Below are positions 36,914 to 44,580 of a stretch of 48,314 bases of DNA, in pieces. This DNA comes from Bacillus sp. MYb209 (GTDB lineage Bacteria > Bacillota > Bacilli > Bacillales > Bacillaceae_G): positions 1 through 48,314 of the forward strand of contig NZ_PCNZ01000029.1 of NCBI RefSeq assembly GCF_002975175.1. Reading direction: 5' to 3'. The position numbers and the translations under genes were made by a program. The stretch's first letter is position 1. Each line of letters begins with the position of its first letter. The notes beneath the pieces are model-generated. The model did not search any database. It worked only from the letters and a program-made list of their open reading frames with translations, and was not told the origin of the DNA.

Positions 36914-38063
36914 AATTATAATGGTTATGGTTCTAGCTGGATCTATCAGTGGGTGCTCTGAGCTAGAAGAAATAGAAGAAAGAGGATTTGTAGTAGGTGC
37001 AGCTTACGATATTGTGAAGGTAAAGAAATCAAATCCAATTATGAAAGGGACGTATCAGATGGTACTTCCCAGTAAGTTAGCGCAACAAGGTGGCCAAGGC
37101 GGTGGAGATAGTGAAAATTATATTAATGTTAGTGCGAAAGCAGATAGTGTCTTTGAGCAAATACGAATTATCGCTAAAAAAATTAGTCGTTCATTATTCT
37201 TTCCGCATATACAAGTGATAATTTTTTCTAAAGAATTACTTTCGAATCCATATGTTTTACAAAATACGTTAGATGTATATATTCGCGATCACGAGATGAG
37301 AAGAAATATTCGTTTGTTCGTTTCTGAGAAAAATGCAGAAGCTATTTTAAAGCAGAGTGCCAAGCCTGAGAACTTACCGGCGCAGTATATTGATATGTTA
37401 GCTGAACATCCTCCGAAAAATGCCCAAATGATTGAGGCTGCAAGAATTGGTGAGGTACAGCAAAAAATGATTGCTAACCAAAGTTTCGTATTACCTATTC
37501 TCGAACTAACAAAACAAGGGGTACAAATGAATGGGGCAGCGCTGTTTCGTGGGAAGGATAATAAGTGTGTAGGCAATTTAAGTGGAGAACAAACATTAGG
37601 AATGAATTATATAATAGGTAAAAAAATTGGAGGTTTTTTTACTATCCGTAAAAAAGACCAGCTTATTACATATGAAATTCATAAGATGCACCGAAAGATT
37701 AAAGTATCTACGGAAAATGCTACAAAACCGAAGTTTGATATTCATTTATCTTTGGAAGGGACATTAGCTGAGTTGCATTTTAGTGATCATAAACAAATTA
37801 TGAGTGAAAATCGATTAAAGAAAAACATCGCGGAGGGAATGGAGAAGCGCATCCAAAAATCGATTAAGCTTGTTCAAAAAAAATATAAGGTAGATGTATT
37901 AGCATTGGGGGAAGTATATAAGCGACATAATTATAAAGAGTGGAAAAAGATAAGTAAGAATTGGGATCAAGGCGAAAATTACTTTAGTAACGCTGAAATT
38001 ACTGTTCATGTTCATCCAACAATTGAACATTCGGGTTCTGCTTTACCAAAGAGAGTGAAATAA
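36897..38063 (+). CDS. gerLC: Spore germinant receptor subunit C, lipoprotein (GerC family; probably GerL)
   Basis: A 388-residue lipoprotein with signal sequence and lipobox LAGSISGC, followed by the three-domain Ger(x)C fold ([13 protein letters not shown] near the N-terminus and the [20 protein letters not shown] stretch near the C-terminus). It sits on the outer face of the spore inner membrane. I start it at ATG 36897, which has AAGGA 9 bases upstream, rather than at ATG 36888, which abuts that site. Confidence 0.86.
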   Translation: MKHLLKIIMVMVLAGSISGCSELEEIEERGFVVGAAYDIVKVKKSNPIMKGTYQMVLPSKLAQQGGQGGGDSENYINVSAKADSVFEQIRIIAKKISRSLFFPHIQVIIFSKELLSNPYVLQNTLDVYIRDHEMRRNIRLFVSEKNAEAILKQSAKPENLPAQYIDMLAEHPPKNAQMIEAARIGEVQQKMIANQSFVLPILELTKQGVQMNGAALFRGKDNKCVGNLSGEQTLGMNYIIGKKIGGFFTIRKKDQLITYEIHKMHRKIKVSTENATKPKFDIHLSLEGTLAELHFSDHKQIMSENRLKKNIAEGMEKRIQKSIKLVQKKYKVDVLALGEVYKRHNYKEWKKISKNWDQGENYFSNAEITVHVHPTIEHSGSALPKRVK

Positions 38064-38075
38064 GGGTGATTAAAT

Positions 38076-38213
38076 TTGTTTACTGGATTAGGAATTAGTT
38101 GCACGATATTAATGGCGGTTCTTCCAGGGGCCATATACTTTATTCATAAAAAAATCACAACGTATGGAGCTCAGCCGTGGAAAGAAGAGGCACAAAAAAA
38201 GAAACCTGAATAA
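38076..38213 (+). CDS. 45-residue single-helix protein closing the ger operon
   Basis: A short gene starting at TTG 38076, 12 bases after gerLC, with AGGGTGA 6 bases upstream. It encodes one membrane helix (about residues 3-22) and a basic/charged tail ending KEEAQKKKPE. A terminator overlaps its 3' end, so it is inside the operon. Some GerA-type operons carry a fourth 'D' gene for a small membrane protein with two helices; this one has a single helix and is shorter. I do not recognise a family. Confidence 0.65.
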   Translation: MFTGLGISCTILMAVLPGAIYFIHKKITTYGAQPWKEEAQKKKPE

Positions 38214-38229
38214 GTTTTAGGTTTCTTTT
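38197..38229 (+). terminator. ger operon terminator
   Basis: AAAAGAAACCT pairs with AGGTTTCTTTT; the left arm is within the last codons of the 45-residue gene. Confidence 0.87.
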
Positions 38230-38277
38230 GTGCACAAAGCATATGTTGAAGGGGGATACCTTCTATGTAAGCTTTGT

Positions 38278-38434
38278 TTTATCCCGCTATTTGCGGGCAG
38301 TAAGACTTCCACCTAAAAAATTCGGTGGAAACAAGGAAGTTAGATAGGAAGTCAACTGCCCGTAAAAGCCCGATTGGTGAAGGCTAATACTCAGTAGGGG
38401 ATAGAGCACCCTACTGAGTAAAGTTTCACTTTAT
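38278..38434. repeat. bcr1-like repeat, full-length copy (157 bp)
   Basis: Bounded by TTTAT on both sides. From left to right: a CCCGC/GCGGG hairpin, a long stem-loop (CGGGCAG 38294-38300 pairs with CTGCCCG 38356-38362, enclosing GACTTCC/GGAAGTC and TCCACC/GGTGGA stems), a conserved GCCCGATTGGTGAAGGCTAA block, and a 12-bp terminal hairpin (38388-38399 with 38409-38420). Its right TTTAT contains the feoB stop codon. The size and TTTAT flanks fit bcr1 of the B. cereus group from memory. Confidence 0.87.
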
Positions 38435-39831
38435 AAAAGCCCTAACCAATGTACCAATTGTGTAGAGAGGAATGTAACAACAACGGCAATAACAGTAGGG
38501 ATTGCGAATGATAAGAATGTCCATTTTGCACTTTTTGTTTCTTTGTATATGTTAACTAGTGTTGTTCCGCATGGGAAATGAAGGAGTGAGAACAACATTG
38601 TGTTTAACGCAGTTAGCCAAGTCCAACCGTGTTCTAAGAATAGATTTTTAATTTGATTAAAATCATCTATTTCAGTTAAAGCACCAGTTGATAAGTAAGA
38701 CATTAATAAAATTGGAATAACAATTTCATTAGCTGGTAGCCCAAGGATAAATGCCGCTAGAATAAAACCATCAAGTCCTAGTAATTTAGCGAATGGATCT
38801 AGGAAGTTTACGAAATGCATAAGTAAGCTGGTGTCACCGACAAAAATATTAGCAAGTATCCAAGTTAATACAGCGGCAGGTGCAGCTACAATTACAGCTC
38901 GTTTTAAAACATATATTGATTTATCGAGCGTTGAACGCACAATTGTATTCCAAATTTTTGGTTTACGGTATGGTGGTAACTCTAACGTATAGTGAGTTGG
39001 AACGCCTTTTAGAGCAGTTTTTGATAAAACCCAAGAAACAGTTAAAGTTACAATAACGCCAATTACGACCATTCCAACGACAACGCCGGCAGTAACAAGT
39101 GTTTGCATGCTGCCTGTATATCCAGCAGCCATAAATAATGAAGCCATTAAGATTAATGTAGGCCAGCGTCCATTACATGGGACGAAGTTGTTTGTTAAAA
39201 TAGCAAGCATACGCTCACGTGGTGATTCGATAATACGTGTTGACATAATAGCGGCAGCGTTACATCCAAACCCCATTGCCATAGTTAAAGATTGTTTCCC
39301 ATGCGCGCCAGAGCGTTTAAATAAACGATCCATGTTAAACGCAACGCGTGGTAAATATCCATAGTTTTCTAATAGGGCAAACATAGGGAAGAAGATTGCC
39401 ATAGGTGGTAACATAACGCTAATAACAGCTCCGGTACCACGGAATAAACCAAGTATTAAAACGCCATGTAGCCATTCTGGTGCATGCATTGCTTGGAACC
39501 AAGATGTTAAATATCCTTCGGCCCAGCCAAAAAATTCAGCAATCATCTCGGATGGCACGTTAGCACCGGCGATTGTAAGATAAAAAATAATAGATAAAAT
39601 ACCGAGCATAATTGGAAATCCCCAAATAGGAGAAGTGAAAATCTTATCTAATCTTTCTGAACGATATAATTTATCAGTATTCGTATATTGGACAGCTTCT
39701 TTACATATACTTGCGGAGGTTCGATAAATATCTCCGACAATATCATCTCGTATGTCCTCTTTTGAAAGTGTTTGTGCATGTTGAACAATATAGTCCAGCG
39801 GAAGATCCTTACTGGCTGAGTGAGATTCCAT
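38431..39831 (-). CDS. feoB: FeoB membrane (nucleoside-recognition/Gate) half of a split ferrous iron transporter
   Basis: A 466-residue membrane protein equal to the C-terminal two thirds of FeoB: two Gate domains with about eight or nine helices. The conserved FRGTGAVISVMLPPMAIFF, GFGCNAAAIMSTR and LPANEIVIPILLMSYLS segments are present, including the Cys of GCN. It forms the Fe2+ path. In most bacteria it is fused to the G domain; here it is a separate gene with its own ATG and AGGGAGGT ribosome site, overlapping the G-domain gene by 23 bases. It ends in the target duplication of a bcr1 repeat. Confidence 0.88.
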   Translation of the reverse strand: MESHSASKDLPLDYIVQHAQTLSKEDIRDDIVGDIYRTSASICKEAVQYTNTDKLYRSERLDKIFTSPIWGFPIMLGILSIIFYLTIAGANVPSEMIAEFFGWAEGYLTSWFQAMHAPEWLHGVLILGLFRGTGAVISVMLPPMAIFFPMFALLENYGYLPRVAFNMDRLFKRSGAHGKQSLTMAMGFGCNAAAIMSTRIIESPRERMLAILTNNFVPCNGRWPTLILMASLFMAAGYTGSMQTLVTAGVVVGMVVIGVIVTLTVSWVLSKTALKGVPTHYTLELPPYRKPKIWNTIVRSTLDKSIYVLKRAVIVAAPAAVLTWILANIFVGDTSLLMHFVNFLDPFAKLLGLDGFILAAFILGLPANEIVIPILLMSYLSTGALTEIDDFNQIKNLFLEHGWTWLTALNTMLFSLLHFPCGTTLVNIYKETKSAKWTFLSFAIPTVIAVVVTFLSTQLVHWLGLL

Positions 39832-40531
39832 TTATTACGACCTCCCTTACAAGTGGTTCGTTATGATGTTTTTGAAGTGTAGTTAAGAAATTTTTATCTC
39901 CATCTAAAATACGTAACGCAATCCAACGTGCTGGATACGTATTGCCGAACACTTTATAAATTTGTGGTTCTAATTCTTGAATCATATTTTCAATTTTTTC
40001 ATTATAAGTAATTTTAATTGGTGTTGGAATGAGTTTTTTAGTTGCTACTTTAGCAATGACGCTTAGTAAATGTCCGATACCAACTCGGTTTCGGGCTGAA
40101 ATTTTAACTACCGGTACACCAAGTGATTTTGCTAATTTCTTTTCGTCAATAATGATTCCTTTTTTCTCCGCTTCATCAATTAAGTTAATACAAATGACCA
40201 CATCGTTTGTCATTTCCATTACTTGGAGTGCTAAATTTAAATTTCTTTCCATTGCAGTTGCGTCTATAACAACTACAGTTACTTCTGGTTTTTCAAATAT
40301 AATATAATCTCGTGCGACTTCTTCATCCGCCGAATTTGAATACAGTGAGTAAGTTCCAGGTAAATCTATTATTGTATATATACTTCCGCTATGCTCATAT
40401 TCCCCTTCAGCTTTTAAAACAGTTTTCCCCGTCCAGTTTCCAGTATGTTGTTTTAAGCCTGTTAAAGTATTAAATAATGTACTTTTCCCGGTATTCGGGT
40501 TACCAGCTAATGCAATGCGATGGTTACTCAT
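39809..40531 (-). CDS. feoB: FeoB G-protein domain encoded separately
   Basis: A 240-residue GTPase, the N-terminal domain of FeoB with its helical GDI-like spacer. G1 is GNPNTGKST, G3 is DLPGT, G4 is NLIDEA and G5 is ISARNRVG. GTP binding and hydrolysis here drive or gate Fe2+ uptake by the membrane half encoded next. The stop lies 23 bases inside the following gene. The ATG overlaps the end of feoA by 4 bases. Because the downstream gene has a strong ribosome site, this looks like a natural split and not a recent frameshift. Confidence 0.88.
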   Translation of the reverse strand: MSNHRIALAGNPNTGKSTLFNTLTGLKQHTGNWTGKTVLKAEGEYEHSGSIYTIIDLPGTYSLYSNSADEEVARDYIIFEKPEVTVVVIDATAMERNLNLALQVMEMTNDVVICINLIDEAEKKGIIIDEKKLAKSLGVPVVKISARNRVGIGHLLSVIAKVATKKLIPTPIKITYNEKIENMIQELEPQIYKVFGNTYPARWIALRILDGDKNFLTTLQKHHNEPLVREVVINGISLSQ

Positions 40532-40785
40532 CTGAAATCATCTCCTATTAATACCCCGAAAATAAGGGAGCTTTCTTCACTACGCAGTGCAATAGTTGTG
40601 TTGCTTACTTGATAAGCGACTGGGTCTCCAAGTGGGCTGCGTTGTAATACTTTAATTATCGCTCCAGGAAAAAAGCCTAAATCTAATAAACGTCGTTTCA
40701 TAGTTCCTTCTAATTGTATCTTCTCAATTTGTACAAATTCCCCTGTTCTGAATTCGGAAAGGGGTTTAGTATTAGCCGATACCAT
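40528..40785 (-). CDS. feoA: Ferrous iron transport accessory protein FeoA
   Basis: An 85-residue cytoplasmic SH3-like protein that works with FeoB. It shows the FeoA pattern PLSEFRTGEFVQIEKI at the start and MKRRLLDLGFFPGAIIKVLQR in the middle. First gene of the feoA-feoB(N)-feoB(C) operon, overlapping the next gene by 4 bases. A promoter and metal-regulator-like operator lie within 105 bases upstream. Confidence 0.92.
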   Translation of the reverse strand: MVSANTKPLSEFRTGEFVQIEKIQLEGTMKRRLLDLGFFPGAIIKVLQRSPLGDPVAYQVSNTTIALRSEESSLIFGVLIGDDFR

Positions 40786-40823
40786 AAAAGTTACCTCATC
40801 TCTATATTTTTAGTTTTAGTTTA

Positions 40824-40847
40824 AAAAGTTTCCTTAGGTAAACTTTT
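40824..40847 (-). promoter_or_regulatory. Candidate DtxR/MntR-type operator upstream of feoA
   Basis: An imperfect 24-base palindrome (20 of 24 positions symmetric) centred on GTTTCCTTAGGTAAAC. This core resembles the MntR/IdeR-class box (TTTGCCTTAAGGAAAC and its complement). It lies just downstream of the -10, where a repressor would block initiation. No Fur-box-like sequence is evident. The match is by eye. Confidence 0.55.
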
Positions 40848-40857
40848 CGATACTAAT

Positions 40858-40887
40858 ATAGTAGACTACATTTAATGATGCTGTCAA
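40858..40887 (-). promoter_or_regulatory. Candidate feo promoter
   Basis: Read leftward, TTGACA (40887-40882) is followed by an 18-base spacer and TACTAT (40863-40858), a good sigma-A promoter. The palindromic operator lies 10 bases downstream. Confidence 0.6.
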
Positions 40888-41060
40888 TTAGTACTTTAAA
40901 AATATTCAAATATTTTTAGAATTGTTCCAATTTATTTAGTTGTACCGAAAAATATTACTGGAATTCTTCTTAATGTAAATAAAGTAAGAGTGTAAAAGCT
41001 TAAAAATATAGGGGAATTGTAAATGTAGTTTTAACCTAAAGGGAAAAATACAGAAAAACA

Positions 41061-41097
41061 TTTACATTGAATTTACATTGTTAAGATTAAATTTACA
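41061..41097 (+). promoter_or_regulatory. Upstream PhoP-type boxes of the pst operon
   Basis: Two pairs of TTWACA-like hexamers, each with 11-base periodicity: TTTACA 41061 and 41072, then TTAAGA 41081 and TTTACA 41092. They resemble PhoP binding repeats and lie about 115 bases upstream of the nearer array. Confidence 0.55.
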
Positions 41098-41180
41098 ATA
41101 CTGCGTGTTTAGTGTGGGTTTTGTTGGCCTTTTCAACTGTAAATGTTGGAATGTCTAGCTTTTATGGGATGTTACCTCCA

Positions 41181-41220
41181 TTTACTTAAACTTAAAAATT
41201 GCTTAACACTCACATAATAT
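41181..41220 (+). promoter_or_regulatory. PhoP box array and -10 of the pst promoter
   Basis: Three hexamers TTTACT (41181), TTAAAA (41192) and TTAACA (41203) follow each other at exactly 11 bases, directly before TAATAT (41215-41220) as -10, with no separate -35. This is the arrangement of PhoP-activated promoters in Bacillus, so pstSCA should respond to phosphate starvation. Confidence 0.72.
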
Positions 41221-41294
41221 TGTTGTCCTACAATGAATTTGTGTTCGAAAGAAGATGAATTCGAAAAGTGATAATCCAAATGGGGGTACAAGAC

Positions 41295-42194
41295 ATGATT
41301 ATGAAAAAGGGTATTAAATTTTCTTTAGCGGCTTTAGTTGTTGCAGGTGCATTAGTTGGATGTGGAAAAGCAGAAAGTACGGATAATAAGGAAGCTGCTA
41401 AAGGTAGCGATGCAAAACAAGAATTATCAGGTACGATTGCAGCGGCTGGCTCTACAGCTCTTCAACCTCTTGCGGAGGAAGCTGGAAAGAAATTCATGGA
41501 GGAAAATTCAAAAGTTTCTATTCAAGTTCAAGGTGGCGGTAGTGGAACTGGGATTAACCAAGTAGCATCTGGTGCAGTACAAATTGGTAATTCGGATGTT
41601 CCAGCTTCAGATAAAATAAAAGATGCTGAAAAAGCAAAAGAATTAGTAGATAACAAGGTAGCGGGTATCGCATTCACGCTTGTCGTAAATAAAGATGTAA
41701 AAGTTGATAACTTAACAGCAAAACAAGTACAAGATATCTTCACTGGAAAAGTGACAAACTGGAAAGAGTTAGGCGGAAAAGATGAAAAAATCAATGTAAT
41801 TAATCGTCCAGCTTCATCTGGTACACGTGCTACATTTGAAAAAACAGTTATGAAAGAAGCTAAAATTAATGATGGAACTGGTACAACACAAGATTCTAAC
41901 GGTGCAGTAGAGCAAGCGATTAACTCTACTCCAGGTTCAATCAGCTATTTAGCAATGTCTTACATGGTTGGCGATAAAAAAGGTGCATTGCAAACTGTGA
42001 AAATTGATGGTGCTGAACCGAAAGTTGAAAACATCTCAGCTGGTAAATATCCATTCTGGTCTTACGAGTACATGGTAACTAAAGGTGAGGCAAAAGAAGC
42101 GACAAAAGCTTACATTGACTATGTAAAAGGTAAAGATTTCGAAAAACAAGTAGAAGATATGGGTTACATCCCAATGTCTAAATTAAATAAGTAA
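41295..42194 (+). CDS. pstS: Phosphate-binding lipoprotein of the Pst ABC transporter
   Basis: A 299-residue lipoprotein that captures phosphate outside the membrane. I start it at ATG 41295 behind GGGGG; it has a signal sequence ending in the lipobox VGC. Phosphate-binding loops are visible as AAGSTALQPL, GGGSGTGINQV and RPASSGTRATF. It is the first gene of pstS-pstC-pstA. PhoP-type boxes lie in the leader. A GC-rich hairpin separates it from pstC, which usually allows more PstS than permease to be made. Confidence 0.93.
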   Translation: MIMKKGIKFSLAALVVAGALVGCGKAESTDNKEAAKGSDAKQELSGTIAAAGSTALQPLAEEAGKKFMEENSKVSIQVQGGGSGTGINQVASGAVQIGNSDVPASDKIKDAEKAKELVDNKVAGIAFTLVVNKDVKVDNLTAKQVQDIFTGKVTNWKELGGKDEKINVINRPASSGTRATFEKTVMKEAKINDGTGTTQDSNGAVEQAINSTPGSISYLAMSYMVGDKKGALQTVKIDGAEPKVENISAGKYPFWSYEYMVTKGEAKEATKAYIDYVKGKDFEKQVEDMGYIPMSKLNK

Positions 42195-42206
42195 TAAAAT
42201 TTTATG

Positions 42207-42228
42207 GGGCTGGCTGCAAGGCCAGTCC
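42207..42228 (+). other. Intercistronic hairpin between pstS and pstC
   Basis: An 8-bp GC-rich stem (GGGCTGGC with GCCAGTCC, one G-T pair) without a T run. Such hairpins often protect the upstream message or partly terminate, favouring the binding-protein gene. Confidence 0.6.
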
Positions 42229-42262
42229 TGTTCATTTCAATCTATGAAGTGGGGTCTGTCCT

Positions 42263-43156
42263 GTGATGAAGGGGAAAAAACAAATTAATTACGTAAAGAG
42301 TGAATATATAGGTAGATCACTTGTTACGTTTTGCGGTATTTTTATTGTTTTTATTACATTAGCTATTATTGCGTTTATTTGCGGCAAAGGAATTCAATCT
42401 TTCACGCAAAGTGGTATCTCATTTTCTGAGGTGTTAACTTCGACAAAATGGAATCCAAATGCTGATCAAGGCACGTATGGTGCTGTAATCTTTATTGTTG
42501 GTTCGACGCTTGTGTCGTTAGGTGCTGTTGTCATTAGTGCACCAATTGCTATAGCTCTTGCTATATTCATGAATTTAATTTCGCCGAAGTTTGGGAATAA
42601 AGTATTAAAGCCTGTTTTAGAATTATTAGTCGGTATTCCATCAGTTGTATACGGATTATTAGGGGTTACGATCTTGGTTCCTCTATTACGTGATTCGTTC
42701 GGTGGAGTAGGCTTTAGTTTAATTGCGGGTATTATTGTCCTGAGTATTATGATTTTACCTACTATTGCTAGTATTGCCTCTGATGCAATACGCTCTGTTC
42801 CGTTTGATTACTTGGAAGCTTCTTACGGTCTAGGATCGACGAAATGGCAAGCGATTAGCCGAGTTATTGTTCCTGCTGCAAAACAAGGGATTTTAACAGG
42901 TATAGTTTTAGGGTTAGCGCGTGCTTTTGGTGAAGCGTTAGCGGTTCAAATGGTAATCGGGAACACGATTAAATTACCGGAAGGAATATATAGTCCAACA
43001 GCAACGTTAACTGGTATTCTGACAATGGATATGACGAATACATTGAACGGAACAGCTTGGAACAATGCGTTATGGACGTTAGCAATGATTTTACTTGTTA
43101 TTTCATTCCTGTTTATTTTAGTAATTCGAGCGATTGGTCAAAGAGGTGAGCGATAA
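42263..43156 (+). CDS. pstC: Phosphate ABC transporter permease PstC
   Basis: A 297-residue permease with six helices. The ABC permease EAA loop reads EASYGLGSTKWQAISRVIVPAAK, the point of contact with the ATPase (shown as conserved stretch near residues 189-211). The family signature GIPSVVYGLLG is present. Start at GTG 42263 or the next codon ATG 42266. Two bases separate its stop from pstA. Confidence 0.93.
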   Translation: MMKGKKQINYVKSEYIGRSLVTFCGIFIVFITLAIIAFICGKGIQSFTQSGISFSEVLTSTKWNPNADQGTYGAVIFIVGSTLVSLGAVVISAPIAIALAIFMNLISPKFGNKVLKPVLELLVGIPSVVYGLLGVTILVPLLRDSFGGVGFSLIAGIIVLSIMILPTIASIASDAIRSVPFDYLEASYGLGSTKWQAISRVIVPAAKQGILTGIVLGLARAFGEALAVQMVIGNTIKLPEGIYSPTATLTGILTMDMTNTLNGTAWNNALWTLAMILLVISFLFILVIRAIGQRGER

Positions 43157-43158
43157 TA

Positions 43159-44079
43159 ATGAATGCAAGAACGGTAAATAAAGTTTGGACAGGTATCTTT
43201 TATGCGGTTGCAGCTTTAGTTGTAGCTTTGCTGGCTTTTTTAATGTACGAAATTCTGCAAAAGGGATGGGGATTTTGGGATCCTAGTTTCTTATTCGGAG
43301 AACCGAGTAATACAAGAGCTGGTGGGGGAATTGGTCCACAGTTATTCAATTCTTTCTACATGCTTGTTATAACGCTTGTTATATCTATTCCTCTTGGATT
43401 AGGTGCTGGAATATATTTAGCGGAGTATGCAAAACAAGGTCGTTTTTTAAGTTTTGTTCGTTTATGTATTGAAACAATGGCGTCTTTACCTTCTATTGTT
43501 GTTGGACTATTTGGCTTATTAGTATTTGTTACAATGACAGGCTGGGGATATACAGTAATGGGTGGAGCGCTTGCTTTAACTATTTTGAATTTGCCTGGTT
43601 TAACACGTGTTTGTGAAAATGCGATTTCTGAAGTTCCTCATAATGTAAAAGAGGCGAGTCTTGGACTAGGTGCTACGAAATGGCAAACAATTGCCCGTAT
43701 CATTATCCCGTCGTCGTTACCACAAATCATTACAGGTATTATTTTAGCGGCAGGCCGTATATTCGGTGAAGCTGCGGCGTTAATTTATACTGCGGGTTTA
43801 ACATCACCTATTTTAAATTCAGCAGCGGACTTCTCGAGCCCTGCGCATCCTTTAAATCCATTTAGACCAGCTGAAACGTTAGCTGTTCATATTTGGAAAT
43901 TAAACTCTGAAGGGATTATCCCAGATGCGAAGTTAATTGCAACGAAATCTGCAGCTGTATTAATTATTATGGTATTACTCTTTAATATCATTTCTCGTTT
44001 CGTAGCATCTGTATTACACAAGCGTTTTACAGGAACGAAAAAAAGTCGTAAAACGACGAAGAAGGTAAAAGCGGCATAA
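43159..44079 (+). CDS. pstA: Phosphate ABC transporter permease PstA
   Basis: A 306-residue permease, partner of PstC, with six helices; the PstA signature LPSIVVGLFGLLVFV and the EAA loop (EASLGLGATKWQTIARII) are present. It has a basic C-terminal tail. AGAGGTGA precedes the ATG. A terminator follows directly; no pstB ATPase gene is found in this operon or anywhere in the window. Confidence 0.93.
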   Translation: MNARTVNKVWTGIFYAVAALVVALLAFLMYEILQKGWGFWDPSFLFGEPSNTRAGGGIGPQLFNSFYMLVITLVISIPLGLGAGIYLAEYAKQGRFLSFVRLCIETMASLPSIVVGLFGLLVFVTMTGWGYTVMGGALALTILNLPGLTRVCENAISEVPHNVKEASLGLGATKWQTIARIIIPSSLPQIITGIILAAGRIFGEAAALIYTAGLTSPILNSAADFSSPAHPLNPFRPAETLAVHIWKLNSEGIIPDAKLIATKSAAVLIIMVLLFNIISRFVASVLHKRFTGTKKSRKTTKKVKAA

Positions 44080-44091
44080 ATTGAAGGTAAG

Positions 44092-44122
44092 AACTCTCTG
44101 TTTATAAACAGGGAGTTTTTTT
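44092..44122 (+). terminator. pst operon terminator
   Basis: AACTCTCTGTTT pairs with AAACAGGGAGTT (one T-G pair) followed by TTTTT. Confidence 0.88.
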
Positions 44123-44124
44123 AC

Positions 44125-44531
44125 GGCCATTTATTAAAATCAATAACGGCAAAAGGGATTGAATCAACAGTTGTTGGGGGAGTCTCCTATGATATTGAGT
44201 GGGAACTGATAGGTTTTTTTGGAAAAAGAACATAGTGTTATATTAGATAGTCCATGTCTCTATGATGGGATGGTTGAAAAAGGAATAGGTTTATGTCGGA
44301 AGTATGGTGCTACATATAAATATATTGAATGTTATCTTAATAATATAGAAGAAATTAATCGTAGGTTACAAACGCGTGAACATAAGATAAGTCAGTAGAA
44401 TCAGAAGTAGCGTTTGAAAAAAGTGGCTAGATGGCAGTAAAAGGATTTTAAATGATGAATATCTTCTTGTAGATTCTGGTAAGCCACTAGAGCGATATAC
44501 GAAAAAAGTGCTGGATTATATCGATAGGTAG
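44125..44531 (+). pseudogene. Decayed P-loop kinase-like ATPase gene
   Basis: No single frame is intact, but joining three frames gives a coherent protein: YDIEWELIGFF, then EKEHSVILDSPCLYD through INRRLQTREHKISQ, then VESEVAFEK, then WLDGSKRILNDEYLLVDSG and TKKVLDYID to a stop at 44531. At least three frameshifts are needed. The N-terminal end with the nucleotide-binding P-loop is missing, cut off at the pst terminator. The SPCLYD and RRLQTRE parts resemble AAA-type small-molecule kinases. It shares the convergent terminator at 44538-44579. It is not a remnant of pstB. Confidence 0.8.
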
Positions 44532-44537
44532 GGAATT

Positions 44538-44579
44538 CTAAAAGGCGTTATCTTCAATTATGAAGATAACGCCTTTTAG
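44538..44579. terminator. Bidirectional terminator before the RND pump gene
   Basis: CTAAAAGGCGTTATCTTCA pairs perfectly with its complement around ATTA; T-rich on both strands. It ends the RND gene and, formerly, the kinase gene. Confidence 0.92.
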
Positions 44580-44580
44580 T

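Noticed and set aside
39809-39831. FeoB as a frameshifted pseudogene
   Set aside because: The downstream part has its own ATG and a strong ribosome site at correct distance, and both parts are complete domains; a natural split is more likely.
44080-44531. Remnant downstream of pstA as a decayed pstB
   Set aside because: The recovered residues lack the ABC signature, Walker B and H-loop of an ABC ATPase and resemble a small-molecule P-loop kinase.
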